Positions 1 through 7,976 of a stretch of 64,000 bases of DNA are shown here, piece after piece (the stretch's first letter is position 1; each line of letters opens with the position of its first letter). The position numbers and the translations under genes were made by a program. Source of the stretch: Oscillospiraceae bacterium (GTDB taxonomy: Bacteria; Bacillota_A; Clostridia; Oscillospirales; Oscillospiraceae); NCBI GenBank assembly GCA_902786615.1, contig CADADE010000009.1, positions 4,078 to 68,077 of the forward strand. The letters run 5' to 3'. The notes below the pieces were generated by a model. The model worked only from the letters and a program-made list of their open reading frames with translations, ran no database searches and had not been told where the DNA came from.

Positions 1-278
1 GACTCGATGGTGTTCTCGCAGTTGACGCCGGAGATGATGGTCATCACGTCGCCGCACTCCTCGGCGCAGATCTCGGTGACTCTCTTGCGCTCGGCGCGGC
101 TCAGGCCGGTGATCTCGCCGGTGTGGCCGTTGCAGACGAGGCCTTCGATTCCCTTGCCGTAGAAGGTCTTGATCCAGCGCAGATACTCGCGGAACTCTTT
201 CTCGTTGATGCTGAAGTCATCGTTGAGGGGGACGGAAACAGCGGGGAAGATGGTCTTGAAAGTCTTAACCTTAGCCAT
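1..278 (-). CDS. DapA-family aldolase/synthase, N-terminal part (runs off left end)
   Basis: The reverse strand from an ATG at 278 stays open to the window edge (92 codons). It starts MAKVKTFKTIFPAVSVPLND and continues with GKGIEGLVCNGHTGEITGLS. This is the N-terminal beta-strand and substrate-loop pattern of the dihydrodipicolinate synthase/N-acetylneuraminate lyase family, a Schiff-base TIM barrel; the catalytic lysine lies beyond the window. An AAAGGAG site precedes the start by about 8 nt. It is divergent from a LacI-family gene and has a matching operator just after its promoter, so it is probably a catabolic or sugar-acid aldolase under that repressor rather than lysine-biosynthetic DapA (inference). 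The exact substrate cannot be read from this fragment. Confidence 0.8.
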   Translation of the reverse strand, partial: MAKVKTFKTIFPAVSVPLNDDFSINEKEFREYLRWIKTFYGKGIEGLVCNGHTGEITGLSRAERKRVTEICAEECGDVMTIISGVNCENTIE

Positions 279-376
279 GATGAAATCTCCTTTTCATTCA
301 ATCAGATTATTTTTATTTTGAACCGTGTCCGCATCCCGCGATTCGAGCGCCTCGCGCGCCGGCGTCGTTCGCTTCT

Positions 377-430
377 GCAAACGTTTGCTCTTGACAATGC
401 CGTTATAGCACGCTGAGAAATCTTTGTCAA
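377..430 (-). promoter_or_regulatory. Promoter and LacI-type operator for the DapA-family gene
   Basis: On the reverse strand TTGACA (425-430) is followed after exactly 17 nt by TATAAC (402-407). A perfect 12-bp palindrome, GCAAACGTTTGC (377-388), lies about 7-18 nt after the expected transcription start, where a bound repressor would block transcription. The same palindrome recurs in the promoter of the neighbouring LacI-family gene. Confidence 0.75.
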
Positions 431-565
431 TCGAATCGGCCATGTCTGCAAATTCTTGCATGCCTTCTGCAATAAATTGCCGAAAACGGCGTTTTGCATA
501 AGTTTATTTGCATCTTTTTGTGCACTTTTCAGGCTCACTTGCATTGCATCCGCGACCTGTTTAAC

Positions 566-630
566 TTGCGTTTTTATTTTCACAAGGGTATAATATAAGT
601 GTTAGAATGAGATGTGTGCAAACGTTTGCA
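566..630 (+). promoter_or_regulatory. Promoter and autoregulatory operator for the LacI-family gene
   Basis: TTGCGT (566-571), a 17-nt spacer and TATAAT (589-594) form a good sigma-A promoter. The 14-bp palindrome TGCAAACGTTTGCA (617-630) sits about 18 nt after the expected start. Extra TTTGCA/TGCAAA half-sites occur nearby (about 490-535 and 630-650). This 395-nt divergent region (279-673) therefore holds two promoters and two operators and no other gene. Confidence 0.75.
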
Positions 631-673
631 TTTATTTGCAGACTTTTGCATGTTTGTTACGGAGGGTGAAAAC

Positions 674-1669
674 ATGGCGACATTAAAGGATGTGGCAAAG
701 CTCGCGTGTGTGGATGTGAGCACGGTCTCCCGCGCGCTCAACAACACTTCCTATGTACACCCGGACACAAAAGCGAAAATCTACGCTGCCGCCAAGGAGC
801 TTGGGTATCACCCCAACATCATGGCCCAGGCCTTGCGGCAGGGGCGGCGGCACACTATCGGCGTGGTGGTGCCGCGGCTGCACCTGGCAATTTTCTCAGA
901 GATTCTGCAGGGCATTGAGGCCGAGGCGCAGCGTCTGGGTTACACCACCATGGTCTGCGTCACCGAGGACGATCCCAAGGTGGAAAAGGAACGCCTGAAC
1001 CGCCTGCGCAGCGGTTTTGTGGACGGTATCATCGTCGCCGCTACCGGACGCAACGGGCGTCTGCTCCGGGACATTCAGGCAAGCGGTGTTGCGGTTTTGC
1101 AGATCGTCCGCCGCCAAGATCCCAAGATCAGCAGCATTGTGGCGGATTATGAGGCCTGCGGCTATGACGCGGTACAATATTTATACAGGAAAGGCTGCCG
1201 TCAGATCGGCATTATCGACGGGGCGCAGCATCTTGCGCCCTATAAGCTGCGCTGGGACGGCTATAAGCGGGCTGTGCAGGAGCTTGAGCTTTCGGAACTC
1301 ACAAGTGAAAGCAGCAGGACTGTCAACACCTTTGAATACGGCTATGAGTGCACCCAGCAGCTTCTGGACGAGACGCCGGGACTGGACGCCATCATTGCCT
1401 CGGTGGATGTGCAGGGGCTGGGTGCTATACGCGCTTTGTCCGAACGGGGCATCCGCATCCCGGATCAGGTGCGCGTTATGAGCCTGACGGGGCATGAGGT
1501 AGGCGGCATGCTTGAAACCTCCATGACTTCCATGGAGATGCCGGCGCATGAGATGGGCGCAAAGGCGGCAAAAATGATCATAGAGGAAATCGAAGCGCCG
1601 GACGGCAAAAAAACAGGGGCACAGCACCTGAGCTTTGCGGTATCTCTTGTTGAGCGCGAGAGTACTTGA
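674..1669 (+). CDS. LacI/GalR-family transcriptional regulator
   Basis: This 331-residue protein begins MATLKDVAKLACVDVSTVSR, the typical LacI helix-turn-helix (residues 1-25), followed by the hinge region near 45-58. A periplasmic-binding-protein-like effector domain starts at about residue 60 (TIGVVVPRLH). The ATG at 674 was chosen because GGAGG precedes it by about 8 nt and the HTH starts there; the frame is open further upstream but without a ribosome binding site. It is expected to bind the GCAAACGTTTGC palindromes at 377-388 and 617-630, repressing itself and the divergent aldolase gene. The inducer is unknown. Length and domain order are normal for the family. Confidence 0.93.
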   Translation: MATLKDVAKLACVDVSTVSRALNNTSYVHPDTKAKIYAAAKELGYHPNIMAQALRQGRRHTIGVVVPRLHLAIFSEILQGIEAEAQRLGYTTMVCVTEDDPKVEKERLNRLRSGFVDGIIVAATGRNGRLLRDIQASGVAVLQIVRRQDPKISSIVADYEACGYDAVQYLYRKGCRQIGIIDGAQHLAPYKLRWDGYKRAVQELELSELTSESSRTVNTFEYGYECTQQLLDETPGLDAIIASVDVQGLGAIRALSERGIRIPDQVRVMSLTGHEVGGMLETSMTSMEMPAHEMGAKAAKMIIEEIEAPDGKKTGAQHLSFAVSLVEREST

Positions 1670-1689
1670 CGATCATGATACAGTACAAC

Positions 1690-1730
1690 AAGCAGGCAGG
1701 AGCAAATCGCTCTTGCCTGTTTGCGTTTTT
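1690..1730 (+). terminator. Intrinsic terminator after the LacI-family gene
   Basis: A 14-bp imperfect stem (1690-1703 with 1709-1722, two wobble/mismatch positions) is followed by GCGTTTTT. A possible promoter for the next gene, TTGCCT-16 nt-TAAGAT (1713-1740), overlaps its right side. Confidence 0.75.
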
Positions 1731-1769
1731 ATGGTAAGATAGAGAAAAACAGTATTGGAGGAACAACCC

Positions 1770-3059
1770 ATGGCCATTGACACCGACCGCAGCTTACAGA
1801 CACAGGTCATTTACTCCGTATATGTCCGCGCGCACACGCCGGAGGGAACCTTCCGCGCTGTCATCCCCGATCTGGACCGCATCCGCTCCTTCGGGACGGA
1901 CATCATCTGGTTCATGCCCATCCATCCCATCGGCATCAAAGGGAAGAAGGGGAGCCTCGGCTGCCCCTACGCAAACCGCGACTACCGGGACGTAAACCCC
2001 GCCTACGGCAGCATGGAGGACTTCAAGGCGCTGGTGGACGAGATCCACGCGCGGGGCATGAAGGTCATGATCGACGTGGTGTACAACCACACCTCACCGG
2101 ACTCCGTGCTCTATCAGACGCACCCGGAGTTTTTCTACCACGACGCCGAGGGGAAGCCCGGTAACCGCTACGGCGACTGGGCAGACGTCATCGACCTCGA
2201 CTACACGAACCGCGCGCTCTGGGACTACCAGATCGAGTCCCTGCGCTTCTGGGCCTCCATCGTGGACGGCTTCCGCTGCGATGTGGCAAGCCTCGTCCCC
2301 CTCGACTTCTGGAAGGAAGCCCGCGCCGCGGTCAGGGAAGTCAACCCCGCCTGCATCTGGCTTGCCGAGAGCGTGCACCTGAGCTTCGGCTGCAAGGCCA
2401 GACGCATGGGGCTCCCCGCCATGCGCGACAGCGAGGGCTTTGAGGCCTTCGACCTGGAGTACGACTACGACATCCGCGAGGTCTTTGACGACTTCCTCTA
2501 CGGCCGCTGCCCCCTGTCCCACTGGATCGACATGCTGAACTTCCAGGAGGCGACCTACCCGGACAACTACAACAAAATGCGCTGCCTCGAAAACCACGAC
2601 CAGCCCCGCATCGCCTCCGTCGTCACGGACATGGAGGCGCTGGTGAACTGGACGGCGATGCTCTATTTCCTCAAGGGCACGACGCTCATTTACGCCGGGC
2701 AGGAGTGGGCCGACGACCACCTCCCCAGCCTCTTCGAGCGGGAGCCCATCAACCGCGAAACGGGCAAGTCCCTCATGCCGCTGATGAAAAAGCTCGCGGC
2801 GGCGAAAAAGACCCTCTTCACCGGGGAGGACAGCTTCTGGGCCACGGCGGACGACACGCACAAGGTCGCGGTCATGGAGCGCTTCGGCCCGGAGCGCCAC
2901 TGTGTCGGCGTCTTCTCCCTGCGCGGGCGCAGCGCCAGGGTTTCGGTCCCGCTGCCCGACGGGGAATACCTCAACCACATTGGCGGCAGTATCGTCCGCG
3001 TGGAGGGCGGAAAGCTCTTCTGCGACGGGACGCCCCTGCTGCTCGCGGAGGAGAAATGA
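1770..3059 (+). CDS. GH13 alpha-amylase-family glycoside hydrolase/transglycosidase, cytoplasmic
   Basis: This 429-residue protein keeps the four GH13 motifs: DVVYNH (Asp102 to His107), GFRCD with the nucleophile Asp171, the acid/base Glu200 in WLAES, and ENHD with Asp277. It has no signal peptide, so it should act in the cytoplasm on maltodextrin- or glycogen-like alpha-glucans. It is shorter than secreted amylases and has only a short C-terminal beta domain. The ATG at 1770 is 8 nt after GGAGGA; an in-frame TTG at 1755 overlaps that site and is less likely. The stop overlaps the gluQ start (ATGA), so the two are translationally coupled. Exact substrate specificity cannot be assigned. Confidence 0.9.
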   Translation: MAIDTDRSLQTQVIYSVYVRAHTPEGTFRAVIPDLDRIRSFGTDIIWFMPIHPIGIKGKKGSLGCPYANRDYRDVNPAYGSMEDFKALVDEIHARGMKVMIDVVYNHTSPDSVLYQTHPEFFYHDAEGKPGNRYGDWADVIDLDYTNRALWDYQIESLRFWASIVDGFRCDVASLVPLDFWKEARAAVREVNPACIWLAESVHLSFGCKARRMGLPAMRDSEGFEAFDLEYDYDIREVFDDFLYGRCPLSHWIDMLNFQEATYPDNYNKMRCLENHDQPRIASVVTDMEALVNWTAMLYFLKGTTLIYAGQEWADDHLPSLFEREPINRETGKSLMPLMKKLAAAKKTLFTGEDSFWATADDTHKVAVMERFGPERHCVGVFSLRGRSARVSVPLPDGEYLNHIGGSIVRVEGGKLFCDGTPLLLAEEK

Positions 3060-3985
3060 CGAGGCCCGTTGTCGGCCGCTTCGCGCCGAGCCCTTCGGGG
3101 TATATGCACCTGGGCAATCTCCTCGCCATGCTGCTGGCGTGGCTGGACTGCCGCAAGCTCGGCGGCGAGATGGTTTTTCGCATGGAGGATCTGGACCCCG
3201 CACGCTCCAAACATATCTACGCCGAGGCCATGGCGGCGGATCTCCGATGGCTGGGCCTCGACTGGGATCGCGGCTGGCCGGAGGATGCGTCCTATGCCCA
3301 GTCAAAGCGGACGGAGCTTTATGAGGACGTGTTCCAAACGCTGCGGGAGCGGGAGCTGGTCTATCCCTGCCGCTGCAGCCGCAGCGAGCGCCTGGCCGCC
3401 GCCTCCGCGCCCCATCCGGGGGAGCGGGAGTTTGACAGCGGCTGCCGCTGCGCCCGTCTGAGCCGCGCGGAACAGGAGGCGCTGCTTCACGGCGAGAGGA
3501 AACCCGCCTGGAAGCTCAGGAGCCCGGACAAGCCCATCACGGTCGTGGACGGGCACTACGGCGAGTTTACGCAGAACCCCGCGCGCGAGGGCGGGGACTT
3601 CATCATCCGCAGGGCCGACGGCGTTTTCGCCTACCAGCTCGCGGTGAGCGTGGACGATATGCGCATGGGCGTGACGCGGGTCGTGCGCGGGCGCGATCTG
3701 CTCTCCTCCGCGCCTCGGCAGAAGTGGCTGATCGAAACGCTCGGCGGCACGGCCCCGGACTACTGCCACTGCCCGCTGCTGACAAGCGGGGCGGGCAAGC
3801 TCTCCAAACGCCTCGGCAGTCTCAGCACCGAGGTGCTGCGCAGGGAGTACCGCCCGGAAGAGCTGATCGGGCAGCTTGCCTTTCTCTGCGGCCTGAGCGA
3901 CAGCGCTTCCCCCGTATCCGCGCGGGAGCTGGTGCCGGAGTTCGATTGGAAAAAGATACGGACAGAGGATATTCCGATGGAATAA
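3056..3985 (+). CDS. gluQ: Glutamyl-Q tRNA(Asp) synthetase
   Basis: This 309-residue protein has the catalytic half of a class I glutamyl-tRNA synthetase and no anticodon-binding domain. It has the HIGH-type motif HLGN at residues 18-21 and KLSKR at 248-252. Cysteines at about 105, 107, 130 and 132 resemble the zinc site of the family. GluQRS activates glutamate and attaches it to queuosine in tRNA(Asp). A truncated GltX-like protein of another role is the main alternative. The ATG overlaps the GH13 stop codon (3056-3059), so it is probably expressed only with that gene. No queuosine biosynthesis gene lies nearby. Confidence 0.88.
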   Translation: MTRPVVGRFAPSPSGYMHLGNLLAMLLAWLDCRKLGGEMVFRMEDLDPARSKHIYAEAMAADLRWLGLDWDRGWPEDASYAQSKRTELYEDVFQTLRERELVYPCRCSRSERLAAASAPHPGEREFDSGCRCARLSRAEQEALLHGERKPAWKLRSPDKPITVVDGHYGEFTQNPAREGGDFIIRRADGVFAYQLAVSVDDMRMGVTRVVRGRDLLSSAPRQKWLIETLGGTAPDYCHCPLLTSGAGKLSKRLGSLSTEVLRREYRPEELIGQLAFLCGLSDSASPVSARELVPEFDWKKIRTEDIPME

Positions 3986-3991
3986 AACAAG

Positions 3992-4022
3992 CGCCCCCGG
4001 AACTTGCGTCCGGGGGCGTTGT
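3992..4022. terminator. Terminator between convergent gluQ and the G1P dehydrogenase-like gene
   Basis: The 10-bp perfect stem CGCCCCCGGA/TCCGGGGGCG (3992-4001 with 4009-4018) is followed by TTGTC. AT-rich sequence on its left could let it serve both convergent genes. Confidence 0.75.
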
Positions 4023-4033
4023 CAGCTTAGGGC

Positions 4034-5272
4034 TTATTCAAAATCCAGCACGCGCTTCATGCGCACCAGGGTGAGGCGGTTGCGGATGGCGGCGGAGATG
4101 TCCAGCATCTCATCGGCCAGGGCCGGGTCGATGCCGATATGCTCCGGCAGGTACTTGCAGCCGCAGTCGGAATAGAGCTTCTCCATCTCCTCGACGGAGG
4201 GCAGCGCGTCCAGAATGGCCTTGATCTCGTCCCAGTGATCCACAATGTTCTGGGGATCGAAGGTGCCGAGCACGTCGTTCTCGTTCTCCTTCATGATACC
4301 GTCTGCCAAACGCTCGCCGAACTTTTCCACGACCCAGTCACGGGTGAGCGGCACAAAGGGCTTTGCCTTGGGCTTCATGCCGGCCAGCTTGTGGTATTCA
4401 CGGATGCAGGCGAAGGTCCCGACGCCCACGCACTCGCCGTGGATGCCCTCGGCGTTTTCAAAGCGCGGCGGCTTCATCTCCACGAGATGGGCCATCAGGT
4501 GCTCGGCCCCGGAGGCGGCGCGGGAGTTGTCCATGAGCTGCATGGTCAGGCCGCTTTCCATCTGGGCCATGGTCATGGCCTCGTGGTCGGCGACGCCGGT
4601 GGCGGCGTACTTGTCCGCCGCGTCCCGCATGAGCTTCAGGGCATGCTCGGCAAGCTCCGCCACCATGGGGCAGAAATACTCGCCGTCTACCAGATGGGAC
4701 ATGCGCCAGTCGGCAAGGGAGGTGTACTTTGCCAGGATGTCGTTGATGCCGCTGGCAATCAGGCGCTTCGGCGCGCCGCTGATGATGTCAAGGTCGGCCA
4801 CCACCAGCACGGGGGCGCACATGGGGGTGGACTTCTTCTGCCCGTTCATGATGGCCGAGCAGATATTGGCCGTGAAGCCGTCGGAGGAGGCGAGAGTCGG
4901 GATCGCCACAAAGGGGATGCCGAGCTTGTAAGCGGGGTAGCGGCCAAAGTCCATGATGGTGCCCGCGCCGACAGCCACAATGACCTCGGGCCTGTCCAGA
5001 TCCTTCATCATCTTCTCAATGAGGATATCCTCCGCCCTGAGGCCGTTGGGGTCCAGGACGATGTTCTGGTCGGCCTTGACGTGCTTGCCCTCGGTGAGCT
5101 TCCAGGTGATCTCGTCATACACCACGGTGCGCCGCCCGGTCAGGCCCAGCTCTTCCATGTACTCTTCAAAATGCTCGAGCGCCTTTTCGGCCACGACCAC
5201 CTTGCGCGTTTCCAGAGTATGCTCGCGTCCGCAGACGCATTTGCCGGTATATTGTTCACAGTTCATAATCAT
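4034..5272 (-). CDS. sn-glycerol-1-phosphate dehydrogenase-like protein (iron-type alcohol dehydrogenase fold)
   Basis: This 412-residue protein has the nucleotide-binding motif GAGTIMDFGRYPA (about residue 105), TLASSDGFTAN, GAEHLMAHLVE and GIHGECVGVG. These histidine/aspartate metal-site motifs are typical of the AraM/EgsA group. Known members reduce dihydroxyacetone phosphate to sn-glycerol-1-phosphate with NAD(P)H, the archaeal-type stereoisomer. The ATG at 5272 is 9 nt after GGAGG. It is transcribed alone from its own promoter and ends at a shared terminator. Another sugar-phosphate dehydrogenase of the same fold remains possible, because no glycerol-1-phosphate-using enzyme is visible nearby. 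Confidence 0.85.
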   Translation of the reverse strand: MIMNCEQYTGKCVCGREHTLETRKVVVAEKALEHFEEYMEELGLTGRRTVVYDEITWKLTEGKHVKADQNIVLDPNGLRAEDILIEKMMKDLDRPEVIVAVGAGTIMDFGRYPAYKLGIPFVAIPTLASSDGFTANICSAIMNGQKKSTPMCAPVLVVADLDIISGAPKRLIASGINDILAKYTSLADWRMSHLVDGEYFCPMVAELAEHALKLMRDAADKYAATGVADHEAMTMAQMESGLTMQLMDNSRAASGAEHLMAHLVEMKPPRFENAEGIHGECVGVGTFACIREYHKLAGMKPKAKPFVPLTRDWVVEKFGERLADGIMKENENDVLGTFDPQNIVDHWDEIKAILDALPSVEEMEKLYSDCGCKYLPEHIGIDPALADEMLDISAAIRNRLTLVRMKRVLDFE

Positions 5273-5315
5273 AAGGCATTACCTCCAACAATCCGTAATC
5301 AGGAAATGTAAATAC

Positions 5316-5344
5316 AGTTTACCATATCGAACCGACGCGGACAA
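5316..5344 (-). promoter_or_regulatory. Promoter of the G1P dehydrogenase-like gene
   Basis: On the reverse strand TTGTCC (5339-5344), 17 nt and TAAACT (5316-5321) lie about 45 nt before the start codon. Confidence 0.6.
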
Positions 5345-5450
5345 GGGGGCTAAATGCTCAATTCGCGGTGATTTTTCCTGTCAAATTTCACAAGCGGCGG
5401 GCGTCATCGTCTGAAAAGTTGGAGGAATGATAAAAAATAAATCCATCTGC

Positions 5451-5479
5451 TTGACAGCTTCGATTTGCTGTGCTAAAGT
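5451..5479 (+). promoter_or_regulatory. Strong promoter at the head of the liv leader
   Basis: TTGACA (5451-5456), 17 nt and TAAAGT (5474-5479) form a near-consensus sigma-A promoter. A 6-bp inverted repeat AAAGTG/CACTTT (5475-5480, 5485-5490) overlaps the -10 box and expected start and may be an operator. It is the only clear promoter upstream of the liv genes. Confidence 0.75.
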
Positions 5480-5509
5480 GTAGGCACTTTCAGGGAAGGA
5501 GACGCAGCA

Positions 5510-5782
5510 ATGTTTGGACGCTTTTTCTACAGCTCCAATAAGCAGGGCTCAGCCGATGCAGGGTTTGAGTCTGCCTCTTTCTGCGCTTCTTTCTTCGCCG
5601 CTCTTTTGCTTCTTGTTGACACTGTGATCGCAGTGTCAATTTTTGTTTCTGCGGATATTCTGGCGGCCCTGTGCTTCTTTTCCGTGTTCGGATTGGCTTG
5701 CGTATCTCTTCTGCATGTCCTGCGTGTACTGCTTCAAGCTCCCGCCGTGAAACGATCAAAACCCCTCGCGGTTTCAATCTGA
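5510..5782 (+). CDS. Small two-helix membrane protein or leader ORF, hypothetical
   Basis: This 90-codon frame has a good AAGGAG site 8 nt before its ATG and sits about 25 nt after a strong promoter. The product has a polar N-terminus, two hydrophobic segments (about residues 27-50 and 52-75) and a short basic tail; I recognise no family. An oddity is that a perfect terminator-like hairpin with a T-run lies inside the frame (5616-5644), and a second terminator follows the stop. It could be a real small membrane protein, or a leader whose translation affects read-through into the liv genes. It is rich in Leu, Val and Ala, but a membrane helix would be too, so that does not favour attenuation. 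Confidence 0.5.
   Translation: MFGRFFYSSNKQGSADAGFESASFCASFFAALLLLVDTVIAVSIFVSADILAALCFFSVFGLACVSLLHVLRVLLQAPAVKRSKPLAVSI
5616..5644 (+). terminator. Terminator-like hairpin inside the liv leader ORF
   Basis: A perfect 9-bp stem TTGACACTG/CAGTGTCAA (5616-5624, 5631-5639), with a 6-nt loop, is followed at once by TTTTT (5640-5644). Transcription ending here would give an RNA of about 160 nt from the promoter at 5451. Confidence 0.6.
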
Positions 5783-5789
5783 TACACAG

Positions 5790-5826
5790 ATTGGCCTCGA
5801 CCGTTTTGGTCGGGGCCGATCTTTGT
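5790..5826 (+). terminator. Terminator-like hairpin before livJ
   Basis: A 13-bp stem with two G-T pairs (5790-5802 with 5808-5820) and a 5-nt loop is followed by CTTTGTATA. It lies between the small leader ORF and livJ, so liv transcription must either pass it or start after it; I see no second promoter. Confidence 0.6.
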
Positions 5827-5870
5827 ATATACCTTGTTCAGCAAATAAAAAATGAAAAGGAGAAAACACA

Positions 5871-6924
5871 ATGAAGAAGACACTTGCACTCATTCTTGCT
5901 CTCACACTCGTCTTCGCGCTGGCCGCTCCCGCCGCCTTCGCCGACGGCGCCTTCAAGATCGGCGGTCAGGGCCCTCTGACCGGCGGCGCCGCCATCTACG
6001 GCAACGCTGTTATGAACGCCGCGCAGATCGCCGTTGACGAAATCAACGCCGGCGACGGCATCAAGTTCGAGTTCCAGGCGCAGGACGACGAGGCCGACTC
6101 CGGCGACAAGGCCATCAACGCCTACAACACCCTGATGGACTGGGGCATGCAGATCCTGCTCGGACCTGTCACCTCCGGCTCCGGCATCACCGTCGCGGCC
6201 CAGGCCAATGACGAGCGCACCTTCCTGCTCACCCCGTCCGGCTCCTCCGTCGACCTCATTGCCGACAAGGACAATGCCTTCCAGGTCTGCTTCACCGACC
6301 CCAACCAGGGCATCGCCTCCGCTGACTACTTCGCCGACAACTTTGCCGACGCGAAGGTCGCCGTCATCTACCGCAACGACGACGCTTATTCCCAGGGCAT
6401 CCGCGACACCTTCGTGAAGGAAGCCGAAGCCAAGGGCGTTTCCGTTGTCTATGAAGGCACCTTCACCGACGCCACCTCCACCGACTTCAACGTCCAGCTC
6501 ACCGCTGCCCGCGACGCCGGCGCCGATCTCCTGTTCCTGCCCATCTACTACACCCCCGCTTCCGTTATCCTTCAGCAGGCCAACCAGATGGGCTACAAGC
6601 CCACCTTCTTCGGCGTGGACGGCATGGACGGCATCCTGACCGTGGAGAACTTCGACACCTCCCTGGCCGAGCTACGGTGAGATCCCCAACCAGTTTGCCG
6701 CTGACGGCTACGACGCCGTGTACATCATCAAGGCCGCGCTCGAGGCTGCCAAGTGCACGCCCGACATGTCCCCCGCTGACATCTGCGAGGCTGTCATCGC
6801 TGTGATGCCCACCCTGAAGGTCGACGGCGTTACCGGCGAGGGCATGACCTGGGCTGCCACCGGCGAGGTCTCCAAGGCCCCCATGGCTATCGTCATCAAG
6901 GACGGCGCTTACGTCACCCCGTGA
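5871..6924 (+). pseudogene. livJ: Branched-chain amino-acid ABC transporter substrate-binding protein, broken by an internal deletion
   Basis: The first frame (5871-6680) encodes a signal peptide and a normal LivJ type 1 periplasmic-binding fold up to TVENFDTSLAE, then hits a stop. The rest of the family pattern, YGEIPNQFAADGYDAVYIIK onward, continues in another frame from 6673 to the stop at 6924. About 27 residues normally found between these parts are missing, so this is a deletion of roughly 80 nt that also shifts frame. Codon use is unchanged on both sides, which suggests a recent event or an assembly error. The signal peptide (LAAPAAFAD) has no lipobox cysteine, which is unusual for a Gram-positive binding protein. 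Downstream transporter genes are intact. Confidence 0.85.
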
Positions 6925-6963
6925 TCTGAGCGCTGATTGAAGCGAAACAAAAGCAAATCTTCC

Positions 6964-6993
6964 GGCTTCTGGGGGCGCAAGCCCCCAGAAGCC
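6964..6993 (+). promoter_or_regulatory. Stable intergenic hairpin between livJ and livH
   Basis: A perfect 13-bp stem GGCTTCTGGGGGC/GCCCCCAGAAGCC is closed by a GCAA tetraloop and has no T-run after it. Such hairpins after a binding-protein gene commonly stabilise its mRNA and keep the permease level lower (inference). A second, weaker hairpin lies at about 7010-7060. Confidence 0.6.
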
Positions 6994-7085
6994 AAAACCG
7001 TATTTTCTGCCTTGAAAAAGAACGCGGAAGCCGAAACCCTCCGCGCTGCTTTCCAAGGCAGAGAGAATTAAGAGAGGTGTATCCT

Positions 7086-7964
7086 ATGAAGTTTCTGGCC
7101 TATCTGGTCAGCGGAATCTCCCTGGGCAGTATTTACGCCATCATCGCCCTGGGCTATACCATGGTCTACGGCATCGCCAAAATGCTGAACTTTGCCCATG
7201 GCGACGTTATCATGGTGGGCGGCTATATTTCCTTCCTTGCCGCCACGAATCTCGGCCTGCCGACGCTGCTGTCGGTGCTGGTCGCCATGGCCTTCTGCAC
7301 GGTGCTCGGCATCCTGATCGAGGGTCTGGCCTACCGGCCCCTGCGCTCTGCACCGAGCCTTGCCGTTCTTATCACCGCCATCGGCGTCAGCTATTTCCTG
7401 CAAAATGCCGCCCTGCTGATCTTCGGCGCAAACCCCAAGGCGTACACCCCCGTCGTCAGCGGTACGCTCAAGCTCTTCGGCGATCAGCTCTCCATCTCCT
7501 ATGTCTCCATCGTCACGGTGGTCTGCTGCGTCGTCATCATGCTCGCCCTCACCGCCTTCACCGGCAAGACCAGAATGGGCAAGGCCATGCGCGCCTGCTC
7601 CGAGGATAAGGGCGCGGCTCAGCTCATGGGCATCAACGTCAACCGCACCATCTCCCTGACCTTCGCCATCGGCTCGGCTCTGGCGGCGGTCGCGGGCGCG
7701 CTGCTGTGCTCCTTCTCGCCCACACTGATGCCGACCACCGGCTCCATGCCCGGCATCAAGGCCTTTACCGCCGCAGTGTTCGGCGGCATCGGCTCCATCC
7801 CCGGCGCGTTCATCGGCGGCATCCTCCTCGGCGTGATCGAGTCTCTGGGCCGCGCGTATATCTCCACCCAGCTTTCCAACTCCATCGTCTTCGCGGTGCT
7901 GATCATCATCCTGCTGGTGCGCCCGGCGGGCCTCCTGGGCAAGCGCACGCAGGAAAAGGTCTGA
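7086..7964 (+). CDS. livH: Branched-chain amino-acid ABC transporter permease LivH
   Basis: This 292-residue integral membrane protein has the LivH pattern: GISLGSIYAIIALGYTMVYG at the N-terminus, the NFAHGD motif near residue 40, and a C-terminal segment ending LLVRPAGLLGKR. It forms one half of the inner-membrane channel together with LivM. The ATG at 7086 follows GAGAGGTG; the upstream TTG at 7077 is less likely. It lies 161 nt after broken livJ and 12 nt before livM, in one operon. Length and motifs are normal. Confidence 0.93.
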   Translation: MKFLAYLVSGISLGSIYAIIALGYTMVYGIAKMLNFAHGDVIMVGGYISFLAATNLGLPTLLSVLVAMAFCTVLGILIEGLAYRPLRSAPSLAVLITAIGVSYFLQNAALLIFGANPKAYTPVVSGTLKLFGDQLSISYVSIVTVVCCVVIMLALTAFTGKTRMGKAMRACSEDKGAAQLMGINVNRTISLTFAIGSALAAVAGALLCSFSPTLMPTTGSMPGIKAFTAAVFGGIGSIPGAFIGGILLGVIESLGRAYISTQLSNSIVFAVLIIILLVRPAGLLGKRTQEKV

Positions 7965-7976
7965 GGAGGTGCCGAT

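Noticed and set aside
5486..5870. T-box or known amino-acid riboswitch in the liv leader
   Set aside because: I found no AGGGTGGNACCGCG-type T-box sequence or other recognisable aptamer core; only hairpins and a small ORF are visible.
6660..6700. Programmed frameshifting in livJ
   Set aside because: About 27 expected residues are absent at the junction, so a shift of frame alone cannot restore the protein; no slippery site is evident.
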